Of a stretch of DNA of 64,000 nt, positions 1 through 9,023 are shown in pieces. Source of the stretch: Chryseobacterium sp. CH21 (GTDB lineage Bacteria; Bacteroidota; Bacteroidia; Flavobacteriales; Weeksellaceae); contig NZ_QICI01000050.1 in NCBI RefSeq assembly GCF_004119445.1, forward strand, positions 162,465-226,464. The letters are read 5' to 3'. The notes under the pieces were generated by a model, which saw nothing but the letters and a program-made list of their open reading frames with translations, was not told the DNA's origin and ran no database searches. The position numbers and the translations under genes were made by a program. The stretch's first letter is position 1, and the number at the start of each line of letters is the position of its first letter.

Positions 1-1
1 C

Positions 2-910
2 AAAGTTATTATTGGACAGGAATACATGATAGACCGACTTTTGGTAGGACTTCTTGGGAATGGTCACGTTCTTTTGGAAGGAGTACCGGGGCTGGCCAAA
101 ACTCTTGCGATAAAGACATTGGCTGAAGCTGTTCATGGTGAGTTTTCAAGGATCCAGTTTACACCGGATTTACTTCCTGCGGATGTAGTGGGAACCATGA
201 TTTTTAATATCAAAGACAATGATTTTTCCATAAAAAAAGGACCTGTATTTGCCAACTTTGTATTGGCGGATGAGATCAACCGTGCACCGGCAAAAGTACA
301 GTCAGCTCTCTTGGAGGTGATGCAGGAAAAACAGGTGACAATTGGTGATGAAACCATGAAGCTTCCAAAACCGTTTTTGGTATTGGCAACGCAGAACCCG
401 ATTGATCAGGAAGGGACTTACTTGCTGCCTGAGGCACAAAGTGACCGTTTCATGCTGAAGTGTACTATTGATTATCCGGCTTTTGAAGATGAAAGACAGG
501 TCATGAGAATGGTTTCAACATCCCATCAGCCAACAGTGAAACCTGTGATTGCCCTTCAGGATATTGTTGATGCAAAAGAATTGATTAACCAGATTTATCT
601 GGACGAGAAAATTGAAAAATATATTCTGGATATGGTTTTCGCAACACGTTATCCAGAAAATTATGGTCTTTCTGAACTTAAAAACTACATCAGTTTCGGA
701 GCCTCTCCAAGAGCTTCCATTAACCTTGCTATCGCGTCAAGAGCTTATGCATTCCTGAAAGGAAGAGCGTTTGTAATTCCTGAAGATGTAAAAGCACTTG
801 CAAAAGATGTATTAAGACACAGAATGGGCCTAACTTTCGAGGCTGAAGCGGAAGAAGTGACAACAGAAGAGATTATTAACAGAATTTTAGCAAAAATCCA
901 GGCACCGTAA
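2..910 (+). CDS. moxR: MoxR-family AAA+ ATPase (5' end outside window)
   Basis: This is an AAA+ ATPase of the MoxR family, thought to act as a chaperone for VWA-domain proteins such as the BatA and BatB proteins encoded downstream. The reading frame is open from base 2, before the first ATG at 26, and reads KVIIGQEY into the normal family sequence, so the gene starts outside the window. Visible motifs are Walker A (EGVPGLAKT, starting about residue 18 from that ATG), Walker B (LADEINRAP) and a sensor segment (LATQNPIDQEG). About 302 residues are visible, nearly the usual family length, so only a short N-terminus is missing. Its stop codon overlaps the next start (TAATG), which supports co-transcription with the bat genes. 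Confidence 0.93.
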   Translation, partial: KVIIGQEYMIDRLLVGLLGNGHVLLEGVPGLAKTLAIKTLAEAVHGEFSRIQFTPDLLPADVVGTMIFNIKDNDFSIKKGPVFANFVLADEINRAPAKVQSALLEVMQEKQVTIGDETMKLPKPFLVLATQNPIDQEGTYLLPEAQSDRFMLKCTIDYPAFEDERQVMRMVSTSHQPTVKPVIALQDIVDAKELINQIYLDEKIEKYILDMVFATRYPENYGLSELKNYISFGASPRASINLAIASRAYAFLKGRAFVIPEDVKALAKDVLRHRMGLTFEAEAEEVTTEEIINRILAKIQAP

Positions 911-1368
911 TGAGTGAGGTTATAATAAGAAAAGCAGTTCGTGAGGACTGTACTCCCATGTTGAATTTAATCAGAGAACTGGCAGAATATGAAAAAGCAC
1001 TGCATGAAGTAACAGTAACGCTGGATGATTTTATAAAGGACGGCTTCGGAACTTCTCCTGTATGGGGTGCTTTTGTGGCAGAATATGAAGGAGAGATCGT
1101 TGGAATATCATTGTATTATGACAGATATTCAACATGGAAGGGAAGAAGGTTATACCTTGAAGATCTTGTCGTGACGGAAAAACTCAGAGGAAAACAAATA
1201 GGAAAGAAATTATTTGATGCTACGCTGGAATATGGTAAAACCAATGATTACAGCGGAATGGTCTTCCAGGTATTAAATTGGAATGAACCAGCAATTAATT
1301 TTTATAAAAAATACAATACAAAGTTTGATAACGAGTGGTCGAATGTTTCCATTGAGTTTAAAGATTAA
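910..1368 (+). CDS. GNAT family N-acetyltransferase
   Basis: A 152-residue protein with the GCN5-related N-acetyltransferase fold. It contains the central strand YLEDLVVTEKLRGKQIGKKL, where the R-G-K-x-I-G-K segment is the acetyl-CoA pyrophosphate loop, and a C-terminal NEPAINFYKK segment typical of spermidine/diamine-type GNATs. The substrate cannot be read from the sequence. The ATG overlaps the moxR stop by one base, so the gene is translationally coupled into the bat operon although GNAT enzymes are not part of the core Bat set. It may be a passenger gene or it may modify an operon product; that is inference. Confidence 0.85.
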   Translation: MSEVIIRKAVREDCTPMLNLIRELAEYEKALHEVTVTLDDFIKDGFGTSPVWGAFVAEYEGEIVGISLYYDRYSTWKGRRLYLEDLVVTEKLRGKQIGKKLFDATLEYGKTNDYSGMVFQVLNWNEPAINFYKKYNTKFDNEWSNVSIEFKD

Positions 1369-1427
1369 CTCTGAACCCGACCCAATATTAAACTTTGAAT
1401 TTTAAACCTTGAATTTTGAATTCGTCT

Positions 1428-2291
1428 ATGCAGATAAAAGATATTGTAAAAAAAGTAAAGCAGATTGAAATCCGTACCAGAAAAAAAACGGAGGCTGCTT
1501 TGATGGGGCAATATCACAGTGCTTTTAAAGGGCAGGGGATGACTTTCTCGGAAGTGCGTCCGTATCAGTTTGGAGATGAAATAAGAAGAATCGACTGGAA
1601 TAAAACCGCACGTTTTCGTGAGCCGTTCGTAAAAGTAATGGAAGAAGAAAGGGAGCTGACGATGATGATTCTTGTTGATATTTCTGCTTCCATGGATTAT
1701 GGTACAAAAGTTCAGCTGAAAAGAGAATATGTAGCCGAAATTGCAGCTAGTTTAGGATTTTCAGCAGCCGGAAATAATGATAAAGTAGGACTGATTCTTT
1801 TTGCTGATAAAGTGTATAAAGTAATTCCTCCTCAGAAAGGAAGAAAACATATTCTTTCCATCATCAGTAATATTCTGACTGCAGATTATGTTCCGGCAGA
1901 ATCTAAAATAGACAAAGCAATGGAATATATGATGGGAATTTTTAAAAGGAAATCTCTGGTATTTCTGTTTTCGGATTTTGAAGATGAATATGATTCTAAA
2001 ATGTTGAGAGTAGCTTCAAAGAAACATCAGCTGCTGGGAATGAGGATTTATGATGAAAAAGACAATGAAATTCCTGATGTAGGATATGCCCGCCTGTATG
2101 ACGTGGAAACCGGAAAAGAAATATGGGCCAATACTTCCAGCGCAAGATGGCGGTATACTTTTGCAGAAGCACAAAAACAAAAATTGAGAGCCCTGGAAGA
2201 AGATTTTGCCAATAGTTCCGCCAGTTTTATGAATATCAATACCGGCTCAGATTATTCAAAATTATTGTATAATTACTTTCAGAAAAAATAA
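1428..2291 (+). CDS. DUF58 domain protein of the bat operon
   Basis: A 287-residue soluble DUF58 protein, the usual partner of MoxR ATPases. The DUF58 signature (QPY-like VRPYQFGDEIRRIDWNKTAR, about residues 41-60) is followed by a VWA-like segment with an intact DxSxS metal-site motif (VDISASM, about residue 87). An upstream in-frame TTG at 1416 is possible, but the ATG at 1428 was chosen because the conserved N-terminus (MQIKDIVKKVKQIEI) begins there. The 59-bp gap after the GNAT gene holds low-complexity TTGAATTTTGAA-type sequence. Location between moxR and batA fits its family role in the MoxR-Bat module; its biochemical activity is unknown. Confidence 0.9.
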   Translation: MQIKDIVKKVKQIEIRTRKKTEAALMGQYHSAFKGQGMTFSEVRPYQFGDEIRRIDWNKTARFREPFVKVMEEERELTMMILVDISASMDYGTKVQLKREYVAEIAASLGFSAAGNNDKVGLILFADKVYKVIPPQKGRKHILSIISNILTADYVPAESKIDKAMEYMMGIFKRKSLVFLFSDFEDEYDSKMLRVASKKHQLLGMRIYDEKDNEIPDVGYARLYDVETGKEIWANTSSARWRYTFAEAQKQKLRALEEDFANSSASFMNINTGSDYSKLLYNYFQKK

Positions 2292-2350
2292 CATCGGGTT
2301 CAGCCCGTAACTAAAAAAAACAGGAGGCGTTTGCCTTTATTATTGTAACA

Positions 2351-3247
2351 TTGAGAAAAATACTTTTAATATTATCTTTTCTGATCTGTGCGAATGCTTT
2401 TTCACAGATATTATCCTCTAACGTAGAAAAGAAAACCATTGCTTTAGGAGAGATCAATCATCTTACCATAAAGATTGATAACCTTAATGAGCAGCAGGTA
2501 ACTTCAGCAGCCAAGAACGAGCTGCTTCCCTTTCATTTTGAAGAAACCAAAGACAGCATTGGGCAGACTGCCAATTCCTACGAAAGAAAAATTGAATTTG
2601 CTGTTTTTGAAGAAGGAAAATTTACCATTCCGGAACTGGAATTCAAAGTGGGGGATAAGATCCTTAAAACCATTCCCTACGAAATAGATGTCATTAATAC
2701 CGCTCAAAAAGCAGATCAGATCAATGACATTATGAATAATAAGCAAGTGAAACTTGAACCCAAAGATTATTGGGAGCTTTACAAGTTTTATATCCTTGCA
2801 GCGTTGGCTGGTATTGCACTGGTTATTGCCATTATTATGTTTGTAAAATGGGGAAGAAAATCGAAGAGTACTCCGGTTGTGGCTACCAATCAGACTTTGA
2901 AAGAACTGGATTCTCTTAAAAAGAAAAAATATATTGAAGGAGGAAACTTCCGTTCGTTCTATGTAGAACTGATTGATATTTCCAGAACCTTTATTACAAA
3001 GCAATACCGCCTTCCGGCAGATGTACTTCTTACTGATGACCTTATTGATGTCATGAAAAAGAATAATACCATCTCGCAGGACAATGAAAAAATAATAGAA
3101 GATGTATTCCTTAGGGGGGATTTGGTAAAATTTGCCAAAACATTCCCTGATCAGGAAACAATGGAAAGAGATTTTGCCAATATCAGAGATTTTGTGAAAA
3201 GATCATCCAAAGATTTAGAATTCGAAAACTTAAGAAAGGATGTTTAA
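2351..3247 (+). CDS. Signal-anchored membrane protein of the bat operon (DUF4381/BatD-like position)
   Basis: A 298-residue protein with an N-terminal signal peptide (residues 1-19, ending NAFSQ), a periplasmic beta-rich domain to about residue 140, one transmembrane segment (about 147-166, LYKFYILAALAGIALVIAIIMF) and a cytoplasmic C-terminal domain. This topology and the position between the DUF58 gene and batA match the conserved hypothetical protein of flavobacterial bat operons and resemble DUF4381 proteins. The start is a TTG at 2351, directly at the signal peptide; no in-frame ATG lies close upstream, so the start is uncertain. It overlaps batA by 8 bp. Function beyond membership of the aerotolerance module is not known. 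Confidence 0.75.
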   Translation: MRKILLILSFLICANAFSQILSSNVEKKTIALGEINHLTIKIDNLNEQQVTSAAKNELLPFHFEETKDSIGQTANSYERKIEFAVFEEGKFTIPELEFKVGDKILKTIPYEIDVINTAQKADQINDIMNNKQVKLEPKDYWELYKFYILAALAGIALVIAIIMFVKWGRKSKSTPVVATNQTLKELDSLKKKKYIEGGNFRSFYVELIDISRTFITKQYRLPADVLLTDDLIDVMKKNNTISQDNEKIIEDVFLRGDLVKFAKTFPDQETMERDFANIRDFVKRSSKDLEFENLRKDV

Positions 3248-4232
3248 TTTTGAGTTTTACAGTCCGTGGTTCTTATTGCTTTTTCTGCTGTTTATCCCAC
3301 TTTTAATTAAGGATGCCGGGAGACGCAAAAGAAAAGGTATAAAAGTTCCTACCATAAAAAATATGGATCACAGCGGAGGAATCCAGGGGGTGCTTTTTTT
3401 ACTGAAAATTTCAAAGTATATCATTCTTTCAGCTTTGATTATTGCCATGGCAAGACCGAGAACTTTTACGGTTTCGCAGGACAGGGATGATACAAAAGGA
3501 GTAGATATTATGTTATCTATTGACGTTTCTTTAAGTATGCTGGCAAAGGATTTAAGTCCGGACAGAATTACTGCACTTAAAGATATTGCCGTAAAATTTG
3601 TTCAGAAACGTCCCAATGATAGGATAGGAGTAGTAGCGTATGCTGCAGAAGCTTTTACGAAAGTTCCCGTTACTTCGGATCATCAGGTGGTTATTGATGA
3701 AATTAAAAACCTGAATTCTGCCGGTCTTGAACCGGGAACGGCCATCGGAGAAGGTCTTTCTGTAGCAGTGAATCATTTGATTAAAAGCAAAGCCAAAAGT
3801 AAAGTAGTTATCCTGATGACGGATGGAGTAAGCAATATTCAGAATGCTATTCCCCCGCAGCTTGCTGCCGAATTGGCGAAAAATAATAATATAAAGGTAT
3901 ATTCAATCGGAATCGGGACCAATGGTTATGCTCTGATGCCGACTTCGCAAGATATCTTTGGAGAATTGATCTTCACTGAAACGGAGGTTACCATTGATGA
4001 AAATACCTTGAGAGAAATTGCACAGACTACTGGAGGAAAGTATTTCCGAGCTACTTCAAACAGCAGTCTGGAAGAAGTGTACGATGAAATCAACCAACTG
4101 GAAAAATCTGATGTAAAGGTTTCAAAGCTGTACAATTATGAAGAATATTTCAAAATATTCCTTTGGATAGCATTAGGAATGTTGGTGCTGGATGCATTGT
4201 TGAGATGGGTGTTTTATAAAATTTTAAGCTGA
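3240..4232 (+). CDS. batA: BatA, VWA-domain membrane protein
   Basis: A 330-residue inner-membrane protein with two N-terminal transmembrane helices (about 8-24 and 57-71), a von Willebrand factor A domain and a C-terminal helix (about 308-326). The metal-ion-dependent adhesion site is intact: D95-x-S97-x-S99 (SIDVSLS), a downstream Thr region and MTDGVSN. Bat proteins were named for Bacteroides aerotolerance; the molecular role is still unclear, but they are thought to form a membrane complex matured by MoxR. The gene overlaps the upstream frame by 8 bp, and its stop overlaps the batB start by one base (TGATG), so the cluster is tightly coupled. Confidence 0.93.
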   Translation: MFNFEFYSPWFLLLFLLFIPLLIKDAGRRKRKGIKVPTIKNMDHSGGIQGVLFLLKISKYIILSALIIAMARPRTFTVSQDRDDTKGVDIMLSIDVSLSMLAKDLSPDRITALKDIAVKFVQKRPNDRIGVVAYAAEAFTKVPVTSDHQVVIDEIKNLNSAGLEPGTAIGEGLSVAVNHLIKSKAKSKVVILMTDGVSNIQNAIPPQLAAELAKNNNIKVYSIGIGTNGYALMPTSQDIFGELIFTETEVTIDENTLREIAQTTGGKYFRATSNSSLEEVYDEINQLEKSDVKVSKLYNYEEYFKIFLWIALGMLVLDALLRWVFYKILS

Positions 4233-5238
4233 TGAGTTGGTCTTTAGGAAATTATTGGTATTTATTTTTACTGTTGCTTCTGCCGCTGTTAGCTTCATTT
4301 ATGATTCGTTTTTTAAAATGGAGAAATAAAAAAGAGAAATTTTTGCAGGCAGCCAGTTTCATGATAATTTATTTGAAAAAAGTTCGGGATTTACAAAGTT
4401 GTTTCCTGCATTATATTTGTTAGGAACATTGTTTCTGATATTCTCTATTATTGATCTTTTGAACGGTTCTGAAGAAGTGAAAAGTACTCAGAAATTAAAT
4501 AATGTGATCTTCATGCTGGATGTATCCAATTCTATGAATGCGGAAGATATAGATCCTAGCCGTCTTACGGAAGCTAAGAATCTGATGCTGGCTGCCATGA
4601 AGAAAATGAATAATGATAAAGTAGGTATTGTCATCTTTGCCGGACATGCGATGTCTATTATGCCTTTAACAACGGATTATAATTCTGCGGAGACTTACAT
4701 TAGTGGAATTGAAACCAATTCAATGCAGATTCAAGGGACAGATTTTCTGAAAGGTATGCAGGCTGCTGCTGAAAAATTTAAAAATGTAAGCAAAGGATCC
4801 AGAAAAGTAATTTTATTAAGTGACGGTGAGGATAACGAAGGAAATGACAATGCTGCTATCAGATTGGCTAATAAAGAAGGAATAAGCATTACTTCTGTAG
4901 GGGTTGGTACTGATGAAGGAGCTCCGGTTCCGGAATATGTATTCGGACAGCTGATGGGCTATAAGACCGATACCAACGGTGGAACAGTTATTTCAAAAAG
5001 ACAGACAGAGGCTTTAAAGAAAATGGCAGAATCTACAGATGGAACTTATATTGACGGTAATAACATCAATGAGGCTCCGGACAGAATTGTAGATGCAGTG
5101 AATAAAAAATCTGCAGGTGCTGAAACTATGGTGAAATCACAGAATGCCAATCATTATTATCAATATTTTTTGGCAGTATCTATTCTGTTTTTCTTTTTAA
5201 TTTATATTTTTAATCCTAAAAAAGATTTTAATGTATAG
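4232..5238 (+). CDS. batB: BatB, VWA-domain membrane protein (frameshifted)
   Basis: This is the second VWA protein of the bat operon. The frame from the ATG at 4232 runs through the first transmembrane helix and RFLKWRNKK, then leaves the family sequence at an A6 run (4328-4333) and stops at 4423. Adding one A restores KREIFAGSQFHDNLFEKSSG and joins the frame that contains the second helix and the VWA domain with an intact DxSxS (MLDVSNSM). The repaired gene would be exactly 336 codons, the expected BatB size. As written, the protein would be truncated at 63 residues. A sequencing deletion is more likely than a real mutation, because five other genes in the window show the same defect. Confidence 0.88.
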
Positions 5239-5323
5239 ATTTCCTTTTATTTATAGAAGAAATTCTACAGGTACTTTAACCGATTTTAACAAATAAAACT
5301 CTGTTTCTTAACATATAAAGGAA

Positions 5324-5331
5324 TAATTTTG
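5324..5331 (+). promoter_or_regulatory. -7 promoter box before batC
   Basis: TAATTTTG matches the Bacteroidota -7 consensus TAnnTTTG and ends 5 nt before the batC ATG. No clear TTG -33 element is seen at 17-21 nt. It suggests an internal promoter in the bat operon, giving a leaderless or nearly leaderless batC-batD mRNA. Confidence 0.45.
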
Positions 5332-5336
5332 CAGTG

Positions 5337-6080
5337 ATGAATACTAAAATCATATTTTTATCGTTTATTGTTGCCATTTCGTTCTCAGGCATTTTGTTTG
5401 GGCAGGAAAGCTATAAGAATTTAGTTCATGAAGGCAATCAGAAATTTGACGGTAAAGATTATGATGGAGCCTCCTCAAAATACATGGAAGCGATAAAATC
5501 CAATGATAAAGATTTTACCGCTCACTACAATATGGGGAATGCTCTATATAAAAGTAAGAAATATGAAGAAGCAAAGGCCGAGTTTGAAAAAGCTGAAAAA
5601 CTTTCACAAACCCTTCCTGATAAAACGGCCGCTTATCATAATTTAGGAAATGCTTATATGCAGATGAATCAGCCGGAAAAAGCAGCTGATTATTATAAGA
5701 AAGCTTTGAAGCAGGATCCCTACAGTGAGGTAACCAGAAAGAATTATGAGATTGCCAAACTGAAAGAGAAAGAAAAACAACAGCAAAAAAACGAACAAAA
5801 TAACTCAGGAAAAGGTGGCGGCGGAAATGATCAGAACAAAGGTGATGATCAGAAAGGCGACAAAGACAAGAAGCAGGATCAAGGTAACGGCCCACAAAAT
5901 GAAGGCAAAAGTGACCAGGGTGATAATCCAAAGCAAAATCAAAATAATGAAGGCAAAATGCCGAAGAATCTTGAAAATGCGATCTTAGATAAAATAAACG
6001 AAAAAGAAAAAGAAACCGCCAGAAGAATTTTAAACAAGAATTCTTATTCGATGCCTGAAAGCAACGAGAAAGATTGGTGA
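5337..6080 (+). CDS. batC: BatC, TPR-repeat protein
   Basis: A 247-residue exported protein with a signal peptide (ending SGILFGQ) and tetratricopeptide repeats at about residues 28-130 (NYN/YNMGNALYKSKKYEEAKAEFEKA and YHNLGNAYMQMNQPEKAADYYKKAL). These are followed by a very charged, Gln/Lys/Asp/Gly-rich low-complexity linker (about 140-205) and a short C-terminal segment. TPRs suggest it scaffolds the Bat complex on the periplasmic side. The ATG at 5337 is preferred to the GTG one codon upstream because a -7 box ends 5 nt before it. The stop overlaps the batD start (TGATG). The long antisense frame over the linker is a composition artefact. Confidence 0.9.
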   Translation: MNTKIIFLSFIVAISFSGILFGQESYKNLVHEGNQKFDGKDYDGASSKYMEAIKSNDKDFTAHYNMGNALYKSKKYEEAKAEFEKAEKLSQTLPDKTAAYHNLGNAYMQMNQPEKAADYYKKALKQDPYSEVTRKNYEIAKLKEKEKQQQKNEQNNSGKGGGGNDQNKGDDQKGDKDKKQDQGNGPQNEGKSDQGDNPKQNQNNEGKMPKNLENAILDKINEKEKETARRILNKNSYSMPESNEKDW

Positions 6081-7818
6081 TGCAGCACAAATTGATTTAC
6101 ATATTGCTTACCCTCGCATCCGTAATTACTTACGGACAGGTAAATCTTACGCTGGATGCTGATAAATCTGAGTATGCTGGAAAAGATATTGTAAACCTTA
6201 CCATTGTTCTTGAACTGAACGGAACTGATCTGGTTCAGCAGACTGGTTTCCAGCTTCCGGATCTTTCAAAATTTAATATTATAGGAAGTGGATCTGTTAC
6301 CAACACTGTGATTGATCCTGCTACCAATACTTTAATTACCCAAAAAGTATCCAGAATTGCCCTTGAACCTAAGAAAAAAGGGAAAATAAAGATCGGTTCA
6401 GTTCTGGTTACCGTCAATAATAAAATTTACAAAACAGAACCTTTTGATGTCAATATCCGTGATATTGTAGACCGAAGATCACTCGCTGCCAACACATCCG
6501 GTGATGTTTATCTGAATATGGAGATTGATGACCGTGATGTTTACCAGGATCAGCCTACGATTGCTGTTCTAAGAGTATATTCAAGAAGTATGGATAATCT
6601 TAGAAAAGTAAAAAATATTCACCTTCCTGAGCAGGACAATATCAATGTGCATCCCATCAATTTTGATAAATCTGAAATAGATCCGTCCGGATATGGAAAT
6701 ATGCCTTCACAGGTATTGGCGATGTTCATGGTATTTCCAAATGAAGCAGGATATGTGGAAGTTCCGGGAGTATCAGCTTCTGTAAGTACTTATTCTAATA
6801 AAACAAAAATTGTTTCCAATAAAGTAAAAATTAATGTAAGAAAGCTGCCGGAAGGTGCTCCGGAGTGTTTTAAAAATGCCGTTGGAAATTTCAATGTCAA
6901 TGTATATAATGCTTCCAAAGAAAAACCGGAAGCAAAAAAACCTCTGAATGTGGTAGTCAAAGTTTCAGGAGAAGGTAACTTACCCAATATGGAACTTCCT
7001 AAAATTGCAGCCTCTCCTGATTATGAAATTTTTGCTCCGAAAATCACAACAAAGGTTTCTCCTGGAGCTACAGGGATGAAAGGTGAAATTTTGGCCAACT
7101 ATGTGATTATTCCCAATAAATCGGGGGCAATTTCCATTAAAACAGAACAGTTTGCTTTCTTTGATCCTGAAAACAAAGAATATGTAGATTTAGGACAAAA
7201 AACACTTAATTTGAATGCTTTTTCTCATGATCAGATTCTGGAAGCCCGTTCTACTGTAGAGAAGGTAAATGAGTATACCAATAATCTTTTGGAGACGGTA
7301 AATACTCCGGTTTTAAAGACCACTTCATTTAAAGTAAAAGAAAAAAGCAAATTCCACTGGAGTATCCTTTTAACTAATATTGCCATTCTAGTAAGCTTGT
7401 TTATTGCGTATTTATTATTTAAAAATTGGCAAAAAAACGTACATTAGTTAGGGAAACCGTACCGGCAAAACCCTTAGGTTCAGTGGCTGAAACAGAAAAA
7501 GAGATTCGCGAATTACTGAAAACGGATATCAATGATTATTTCGGATATCTGGAAAATCTTAAAGATAACGGAGAGTATGAAAAGTTCTTTGCGACACTGG
7601 AAGAATTGGATCAGGAGGTAAGAAGCCAGTATTTCCAAGGCTCTGCAGCAGAGTTTAAGACTTTTCTTGAAAAACATAAAGGATATTCAGTAGCAGAAGA
7701 ATACAGCAAATTGCAACAGAAGGTTCAAATGGAAAAATACAATCCTGTAAAATCTACTGATGCTCTTGAAGAACTTTTGAAAACAATTGTTAATTTATAT
7801 TCACAAATTAGCAAATAA
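6080..7818 (+). CDS. batD: BatD, oxygen-tolerance protein (frameshifted near C-terminus)
   Basis: BatD is a large periplasmic beta-sandwich protein anchored by one C-terminal helix. It starts at the ATG overlapping the batC stop and has a signal peptide (ending VITYGQ), tandem Ig-like segments and a transmembrane helix at about residues 432-450. Directly after the helix the frame hits an A7 run (7431-7437) and stops at 7447 after NWQKNVH. Adding one A gives NWQKKRTLVRE and continues through a 125-residue helical cytoplasmic tail to 7818. The repaired length is 579 residues, normal for the family; the unrepaired one is 455. This is the second single-base homopolymer defect in the operon. Confidence 0.87.
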
Positions 7819-7832
7819 TCAGTTTATTTTCA

Positions 7833-7840
7833 TATTTTTG
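7833..7840 (+). promoter_or_regulatory. -7 promoter box before the marC-like gene
   Basis: TATTTTTG fits TAnnTTTG and lies 22 nt upstream of the ATG at 7863, just after the end of the bat operon. A -33 TTG is not evident. Confidence 0.45.
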
Positions 7841-7862
7841 CGAAATTTTTAATTACAAAGAG

Positions 7863-8465
7863 ATGGAAATTTTTGATGGTTTCTCTATTAAAGAGATCGT
7901 TACCAGCTTCATGGTTCTTTTCGCCGTTATTGATATCATCGGCTCAGTACCTATTATAGTAAGCCTTCAGCAGAAATTTGGAAAAATTGAAGCGGGAAAA
8001 GCTGCAATCACTGCCGGTCTTATTATGATTGTTTTTCTGTTCGTAGGAAATAAAATTCTTAAGCTTATTGGAGTAGACGTAAATTCCTTCGCTATTGCCG
8101 GAGCTTTTGTGATTTTTGTCATAGCCCTGGAAATGATTTTAGGAATTGAAATTAATAAAACAACAGAAGCAAAGGCTGCATCTATTGTACCCATCGCATT
8201 TCCTTTGGTTGCAGGAGCGGGAACCTTAACAACTGCACTATCTCTCAGAGCTGAATTTCATGATATTAATATTATCTTCGGAATAGTTCTTAATACAATT
8301 TTCGTATATTTGGTGCTGAAATCGGCGAAATGGCTGGAAAGGAAAATTGGAGATGCTACTTTGATGATCCTGCAGAAAGTTTTCGGTATCATCCTTTTGG
8401 CAATTTCAATTAAATTATTCACCGCAAATTTTGCCCAGTTGGTGCAGAATTATATTAATTTTTAA
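7863..8465 (+). CDS. MarC family integral membrane protein
   Basis: A 200-residue polytopic membrane protein of the MarC/UPF0056 family with six predicted helices. Family features are visible: an N-terminal AVIDIIGSVPI segment (the conserved D-P/G-x-P region of the first helix), FVIFVIALEMILG, and PIAFPLVAGAGTLTTAL in the middle. E. coli MarC was once linked to multiple antibiotic resistance, but that was later disproved; transport substrate is unknown. The gene has its own -7 box and is followed 5 bp later by a small membrane protein gene, so the two probably form one transcript. Confidence 0.88.
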   Translation: MEIFDGFSIKEIVTSFMVLFAVIDIIGSVPIIVSLQQKFGKIEAGKAAITAGLIMIVFLFVGNKILKLIGVDVNSFAIAGAFVIFVIALEMILGIEINKTTEAKAASIVPIAFPLVAGAGTLTTALSLRAEFHDINIIFGIVLNTIFVYLVLKSAKWLERKIGDATLMILQKVFGIILLAISIKLFTANFAQLVQNYINF

Positions 8466-8470
8466 GAGTC

Positions 8471-8671
8471 ATGAAGAAGTTTTATAAAGTATTTTTAGTA
8501 CTATTTATTGTATTTATCGCCATCAATCTTTATGCTATCAACTGGCAGGCGACGGATATCTTAGGAGATGAAGATAACATTAGATTTGCATTCTCAGCCG
8601 GAGCTGCTGCAATAGGTCTTATCTTACTTTTTGTAATGGATACCTGGAGCAGAATCGGTATAAAGAAATAA
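8471..8671 (+). CDS. Small two-helix membrane protein
   Basis: A 66-residue protein with two hydrophobic segments (about residues 5-24 and 42-57) and a basic C-terminus (RIGIKK). I do not recognise a named domain. It starts 5 bp after the marC-like stop and is followed by a good terminator, so it is the last gene of a two-gene transcript. Its length, Lys-rich start (MKKFYKVF) and position support a real small protein rather than a chance frame. Confidence 0.7.
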   Translation: MKKFYKVFLVLFIVFIAINLYAINWQATDILGDEDNIRFAFSAGAAAIGLILLFVMDTWSRIGIKK

Positions 8672-8697
8672 ATTGAATATTCCATTATAGATATAAG

Positions 8698-8732
8698 CCT
8701 CTTTCATTTTGAAGGAGGTTTTTGTTTTTTTT
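8698..8732 (+). terminator. Rho-independent terminator
   Basis: An 8-bp stem (CCTCTTTC / GAAGGAGG, one G-U pair) with a 5-nt loop is followed by TTTTTG and eight T. It closes the marC-like transcript. Confidence 0.8.
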
Positions 8733-9023
8733 AGGTGCAGATAAAAGGAATTAGGTAGCAGGGATTATAAATTAGCCTGTCTTAAATACAATATTGGTTT
8801 TTCACATTCAGTAGAAGCGGGATTTATCCCGTTCAAGCAAAGGATAAGAGTTCCTTTGGCTTTTAGCCAAAACTTATAAATAGCGCAATGCTCGCAAAGG
8901 TTTTTAATGAATAGCTGTAAAATTGCCCGCAATGGTGTTTCCACTCAGCAAAGAAAATATACGCCAACATCTGTGCAAATCCGTGAGATCTGTGGTCCAA
9001 TTAACACGTAAAAACAACATGAT
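8733..9023. repeat. Non-coding stretch with degenerate palindromic REP-like hairpins
   Basis: No gene is visible. It holds imperfect palindromes AGCGGGATTTATCCCGTT (about 8813-8830) and TTTGGCTTTTAGCCAAAA (about 8857-8874), related to the GGGCTTTAGCCC family seen at 32895, 37024 and 45209. Confidence 0.5.

Noticed and set aside
2504..3004. A 166-codon antisense frame in the bat operon
   Set aside because: Overlaps a gene with signal peptide, membrane helix and tight operon spacing; no supporting features.
4232..5238. Programmed frameshifting in batB
   Set aside because: Five other genes carry the same one-base loss, none with a conserved slippery site plus pseudoknot, so a sequence error is simpler.
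5515..6090. A 191-codon antisense frame over batC
   Set aside because: It arises from the Lys/Gln/Asp-rich linker of batC read backwards and has no family similarity that I can see.
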